Position numbers and translations under genes: made by a program. Shown in pieces: positions 61,749 through 64,000 of a stretch of 64,000 bases of DNA. The notes under the pieces were generated by a model. The model searched no databases, was not told the DNA's origin, and was given only the letters and a program-made list of their open reading frames with translations. The DNA is from Mycobacterium nebraskense (lineage in GTDB: Bacteria > Actinomycetota > Actinomycetes > Mycobacteriales > Mycobacteriaceae): positions 1 to 64,000 of the forward strand of contig NZ_LQPH01000177.1 of assembly GCF_002102255.1 (NCBI RefSeq), written 5' to 3'. Position 1 is the first letter of the stretch. Each line of letters begins with the position of its first letter.

Positions 61749-61754
61749 TAGTCT
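61749..61754 (+). promoter_or_regulatory. Leaderless lrpA promoter -10 in a 30-bp divergent gap
   Basis: TAGTCT ends six bases before the lrpA ATG, the classic mycobacterial leaderless spacing. On the opposite strand GACTAT overlaps it and may serve hglS. Both promoters must share almost the same bases. Confidence 0.5.
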
Positions 61755-61760
61755 CCGGCC

Positions 61761-62213
61761 ATGAGCGGGCGCCTCGACGAGATCGACCGGATCCTGGTGC
61801 GCCGGCTGGTGGCCGACGGGCGCGCCACGCTGGCCGAGCTGGCGGCGAGCGCCGGCCTGTCCGTCTCGGCGGTGCAGTCGAGGGTGCGCCGATTGGAGTC
61901 GCGCGGCGTGATAGCGGGGTATGCCGCGCGGATCAGCCCGGAGGCCGTCGGGCACCTGCTCTCGGCGTTCGTGGCGATCACCCCTCTGGATCCTTCTCAA
62001 CCCGATGATGCGCCCGCCCGCCTGGAACACATCGAAGAGATCGAATCGTGCCAGTCGGTGGCGGGCGAGGAAAGCTACGTCCTGCTGGTGCGGGTGGAGT
62101 CCGCCCGCGCGCTGGAGGACCTGCTGCAACGCATCCGGACGACGGCGAACGTGCAGACCCGCAGCACCATCATCCTCAATACTTTTTACAGCGATAGGCA
62201 GTACATACCATAA
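61761..62213 (+). CDS. lrpA: Lrp/AsnC-family regulator LrpA
   Basis: This 150-residue regulator has an N-terminal helix-turn-helix (ATLAELAASAGLSVSAVQSRVRRLESRGVI) and a RAM ligand domain. Mycobacterial LrpA (Rv3291c) binds amino acids, and its DNA target includes the adjacent lat gene, as I recall. It lies between lat and the divergent hglS-pcd operon, the natural place to control both with lysine as signal. Confidence 0.93.
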   Translation: MSGRLDEIDRILVRRLVADGRATLAELAASAGLSVSAVQSRVRRLESRGVIAGYAARISPEAVGHLLSAFVAITPLDPSQPDDAPARLEHIEEIESCQSVAGEESYVLLVRVESARALEDLLQRIRTTANVQTRSTIILNTFYSDRQYIP

Positions 62214-62253
62214 CCTTTCCGTCCTGTTGATCAGAATTCCGTAAAAGCTCCGC

Positions 62254-62259
62254 TAGCAT
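62254..62259 (+). promoter_or_regulatory. Candidate -10 (TAGCAT) of lat
   Basis: TAGCAT ends seven bases before the ATG of lat, again fitting a leaderless start. The preceding AT-rich stretch (62180-62250) is a likely LrpA site. Confidence 0.42.
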
Positions 62260-62266
62260 TGATGGC

Positions 62267-63607
62267 ATGACCGCCGCCGTGAACGACGTCGCGCTCGCCG
62301 GCCAGCAAATAGCACCCGACCGCGTCCGCGAGGTGCTGGCGCGCAGCATCCGCGACGACGGCTTGGATCTGGTCCTGGACCTGACACGGTCGGCCGGTTC
62401 TTACTTGGTCGACGCCCGCGACGGTAGCCGCTATCTCGACATGTTCACCTTCGTCGCATCCTCGGCGCTGGGCATGAACCACCCGGCGCTGGCGGACGAC
62501 GAGGAGTTCCGCGCCGAACTTCTGCAGGCCGCGCTGAACAAGCCGAGCAATCCCGATGTGCCCTCGGTCGCGCTGGCCCGCTTCGTCGAAACCTTCGTGC
62601 GCGTGCTGGGGGATCCCGCCCTGCCGCATCTGTTCTTCGTCGAAGGCGGCGCGTTGGCGGTGGAGAACGCGCTGAAGGTGGCGTTCGACTGGAAGAGCCG
62701 GCACAACCAGGCGCGCGGCATCGACCCCGCGTTGGGCACCCGGGTGCTGCACCTGCGCGGCGCCTTCCACGGCCGCAGCGGCTACACGCTGTCGCTGACC
62801 AACAGCAAGCCGGTCTCCGTGGCCCGCTTCCCGAAGTTCGACTGGCCGCGCATCGACGCGCCCTATATCCGGCCGGGCGCCGATATGGATGCCGTGGAAG
62901 CCCAGTCGCTGCGCCAGGCCCGGGCGGCCTTCGAGGCGCACCCGCACGACATCGCCTGCTTCGTGGCCGAGCCCATCCAGGGCGAGGGCGGCGACCGGCA
63001 CTTCCGCCCCGGGTTCTTCGCGGCGATGCGGGAACTCTGCGACGCATACGACGCCCTGCTGATCTTCGACGAGGTGCAGACCGGCTGCGGGCTGACCGGA
63101 AGCGCTTGGGCCTACCAGCAATTGGGCGTGCAACCCGACGTCGTCGCGTTCGGTAAAAAGACGCAGGTGTGCGGGATCATGGGTGGCCGACGGGTCGACG
63201 AGATCAAAGACAACGTCTTCGCGGTGGCCTCCCGGTTGAACTCGACGTGGGGCGGCAACCTGACCGACATGGTGCGCGCCCGCCGCGTCCTCGAGGTGAT
63301 CGAGGCCGAGGGGCTGATCGCCCACGCCGCCGAACAGGGCGCCTACCTGCGTGCCCGGCTCGACGAACTCGCCCGGGACTTCCCCGGCGTCGTTTTGGAT
63401 CCCCGTGGCCGCGGCCTGATGTGCGCGTTCAGCCTGCCCACCACCGCCGATCGCGACGAACTGATCCGCCGGCTGTGGCGACGTGCCGTGATCATGCTGC
63501 CGGCGGGGCAGGACGGGGTCCGCTTCCGTCCGGCGCTGACCGTGTCGCGCGCCGAGATCGATGCGGCGCTACGTGCCATACGCGGGGCTTTGACCGCCGC
63601 GACCTAG
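62267..63607 (+). CDS. lat: L-lysine epsilon-aminotransferase
   Basis: This 446-residue class III PLP enzyme transfers the epsilon amino group of lysine to 2-oxoglutarate and yields alpha-aminoadipate semialdehyde. The PLP lysine is Lys297 in FGKKTQVCG. FDEVQTGCGLTG holds the pyridine-binding Asp and LRGAFHGRSGYTLSLTN the phosphate region. LAT of M. tuberculosis (Rv3290c, 449 residues as I recall) is strongly induced in starvation. It lies upstream of the sigF-associated membrane gene, with a SigF promoter in between. Confidence 0.96.
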   Translation: MTAAVNDVALAGQQIAPDRVREVLARSIRDDGLDLVLDLTRSAGSYLVDARDGSRYLDMFTFVASSALGMNHPALADDEEFRAELLQAALNKPSNPDVPSVALARFVETFVRVLGDPALPHLFFVEGGALAVENALKVAFDWKSRHNQARGIDPALGTRVLHLRGAFHGRSGYTLSLTNSKPVSVARFPKFDWPRIDAPYIRPGADMDAVEAQSLRQARAAFEAHPHDIACFVAEPIQGEGGDRHFRPGFFAAMRELCDAYDALLIFDEVQTGCGLTGSAWAYQQLGVQPDVVAFGKKTQVCGIMGGRRVDEIKDNVFAVASRLNSTWGGNLTDMVRARRVLEVIEAEGLIAHAAEQGAYLRARLDELARDFPGVVLDPRGRGLMCAFSLPTTADRDELIRRLWRRAVIMLPAGQDGVRFRPALTVSRAEIDAALRAIRGALTAAT

Positions 63608-63616
63608 AACTGAGCC

Positions 63617-63642
63617 GTTTTACCGGGTTTGCCGATGGGTAT
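63617..63642 (+). promoter_or_regulatory. SigF promoter (GTTT-N16-GGGTAT)
   Basis: GTTT (63617-63620), 16 bases, GGGTAT (63637-63642) match the mycobacterial SigF consensus exactly. It drives the membrane gene at 63782 and presumably the usfY-rsbW-sigF genes beyond the window, giving autoregulation of SigF. Confidence 0.75.
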
Positions 63643-63650
63643 TTGTTGCC

Positions 63651-63719
63651 ATGCGCACTTCGCTAGTGCCAGCGCGAATGCAGCGGCCGGCTGTCGGACA
63701 ATTTGTCGTCGCGCGGTAA
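63651..63719 (+). CDS. Possible leaderless 22-residue ORF behind the SigF promoter
   Basis: The ATG is 8 bases after the -10, so the mRNA could begin at it. The 22-codon frame ends in TAA at 63719. The product is basic with no known motif. The ATG has no Shine-Dalgarno site, as expected if leaderless. It may be a leader peptide regulating the downstream gene, or chance. Confidence 0.3.
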   Translation: MRTSLVPARMQRPAVGQFVVAR

Positions 63720-63781
63720 CTAATGCGGCGCAGCAAACGATGAACAAAGCATTGGCCAGGCGGGGGATATGAGGGGCACGG

Positions 63782-64000
63782 ATGCACAAGGCGGATGAGC
63801 GATCGGGTGGTGATCGCTTGGGACAGCAGGACGGCGAGGTGCGCGCCGCCATCCGGTTCGCAGTAGTGGCCGCGGCCGCGGCGGTCGGCTTCCTGGTCAT
63901 GGCCGCGCTGTGGGTGAGCACCTGCCCGGGCAACGGAGTCGACACGGTGGCCTGCGGCGCGCCGCAGCGAACGTTGCTGGCGCTGGGGGCACCGTTGATT
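63782..64000 (+). CDS. Membrane protein upstream of the sigF genes, Rv3289c-like; 3' part outside the window
   Basis: The first 73 codons are present. An N-terminal soluble stretch (1-24) is followed by one membrane span (about 25-46, FAVVAAAAAVGFLVMAALWV) and a loop with two cysteines (STCPGNGVDTVACG), then a probable second span beginning ALLALGAP-like. The remembered homologue has 125 residues. GAGGGG lies five bases before the ATG. Its role is unknown, but the gene is positioned to be under SigF control with its sigF neighbours. Confidence 0.75.
   Translation, partial: MHKADERSGGDRLGQQDGEVRAAIRFAVVAAAAAVGFLVMAALWVSTCPGNGVDTVACGAPQRTLLALGAPLI

Overview
The window reads as a piece of a slow-growing Mycobacterium chromosome, most likely a non-tuberculous species near the M. 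avium complex. The evidence is high G+C, PPE and MmpL genes, DUF732 and CDGP small exported proteins, many GTG/TTG starts and 1-4 base stop/start overlaps. The gene order also matches, from memory and in reverse orientation, the M. tuberculosis block running from the Rv3329 aminotransferase to the gene just before usfY-rsbW-sigF. The species is an inference. Rv numbers are remembered synteny, not database results.

Layout. 1-10.2 kb: the end-truncated mmpL, an omega-aminotransferase, the ECF41-type sigma factor sigJ, an Asp/Glu racemase, a carboxymuconolactone-decarboxylase (CMD) protein, and the succinate dehydrogenase operon sdhCDAB. 10.3-13.1 kb: the nucleoside salvage operon cdd-deoA-add, joined by TTGA and GTGA overlaps. 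13.1-18.8 kb: a small stress membrane protein, a GntR regulator divergent from a bicupin gene, two convergent VWA paralogues and a two-domain Rv3311-like protein. 18.8-30.8 kb: a 57-bp tandem repeat, sapM, upp, deoD-pmmB, a cutinase, amiB1-amiA1, a gamma-glutamylcyclotransferase-like gene, lpdA, glpD2 and an RluA-type pseudouridine synthase.

30.9-51.8 kb departs from the M. tuberculosis order. It holds two small exported proteins, two PPE genes and a cation-transport island with four P-type ATPase genes, CorA, a PhoU protein, a CBS-domain protein and an FMN-dependent glutamate-synthase-like protein. The ATPases are a P1B-5 type fused to hemerythrin, a P2-like protein that has lost its catalytic residues, a 1465-residue CtpH/CtpI-like giant, and MgtA. 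Two weak DosR-like boxes lie at its divergent promoters. Synteny resumes with lpqC, nei2, lhr and a TetR gene. The window ends with the lysine catabolic set: lat, lrpA, hglS-like and pcd. Together these take lysine through aminoadipate semialdehyde and aminoadipate to 2-oxoadipate and D-2-hydroxyglutarate. Last comes a membrane-protein gene behind a near-perfect SigF promoter.

Main points for follow-up: the intact but apparently catalytically dead P-type ATPase (38717-41416); a SigF promoter placed to give a leaderless 22-codon ORF (63617-63719); an ECF41-type promoter in front of the CMD gene next to sigJ; and the dispersed 50/57-bp repeat that supplies the sapM stop codon and a possible -10 for sigJ. 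I saw no tRNA, rRNA, CRISPR array, insertion sequence or prophage. No stretch over 300 bases is without a gene.
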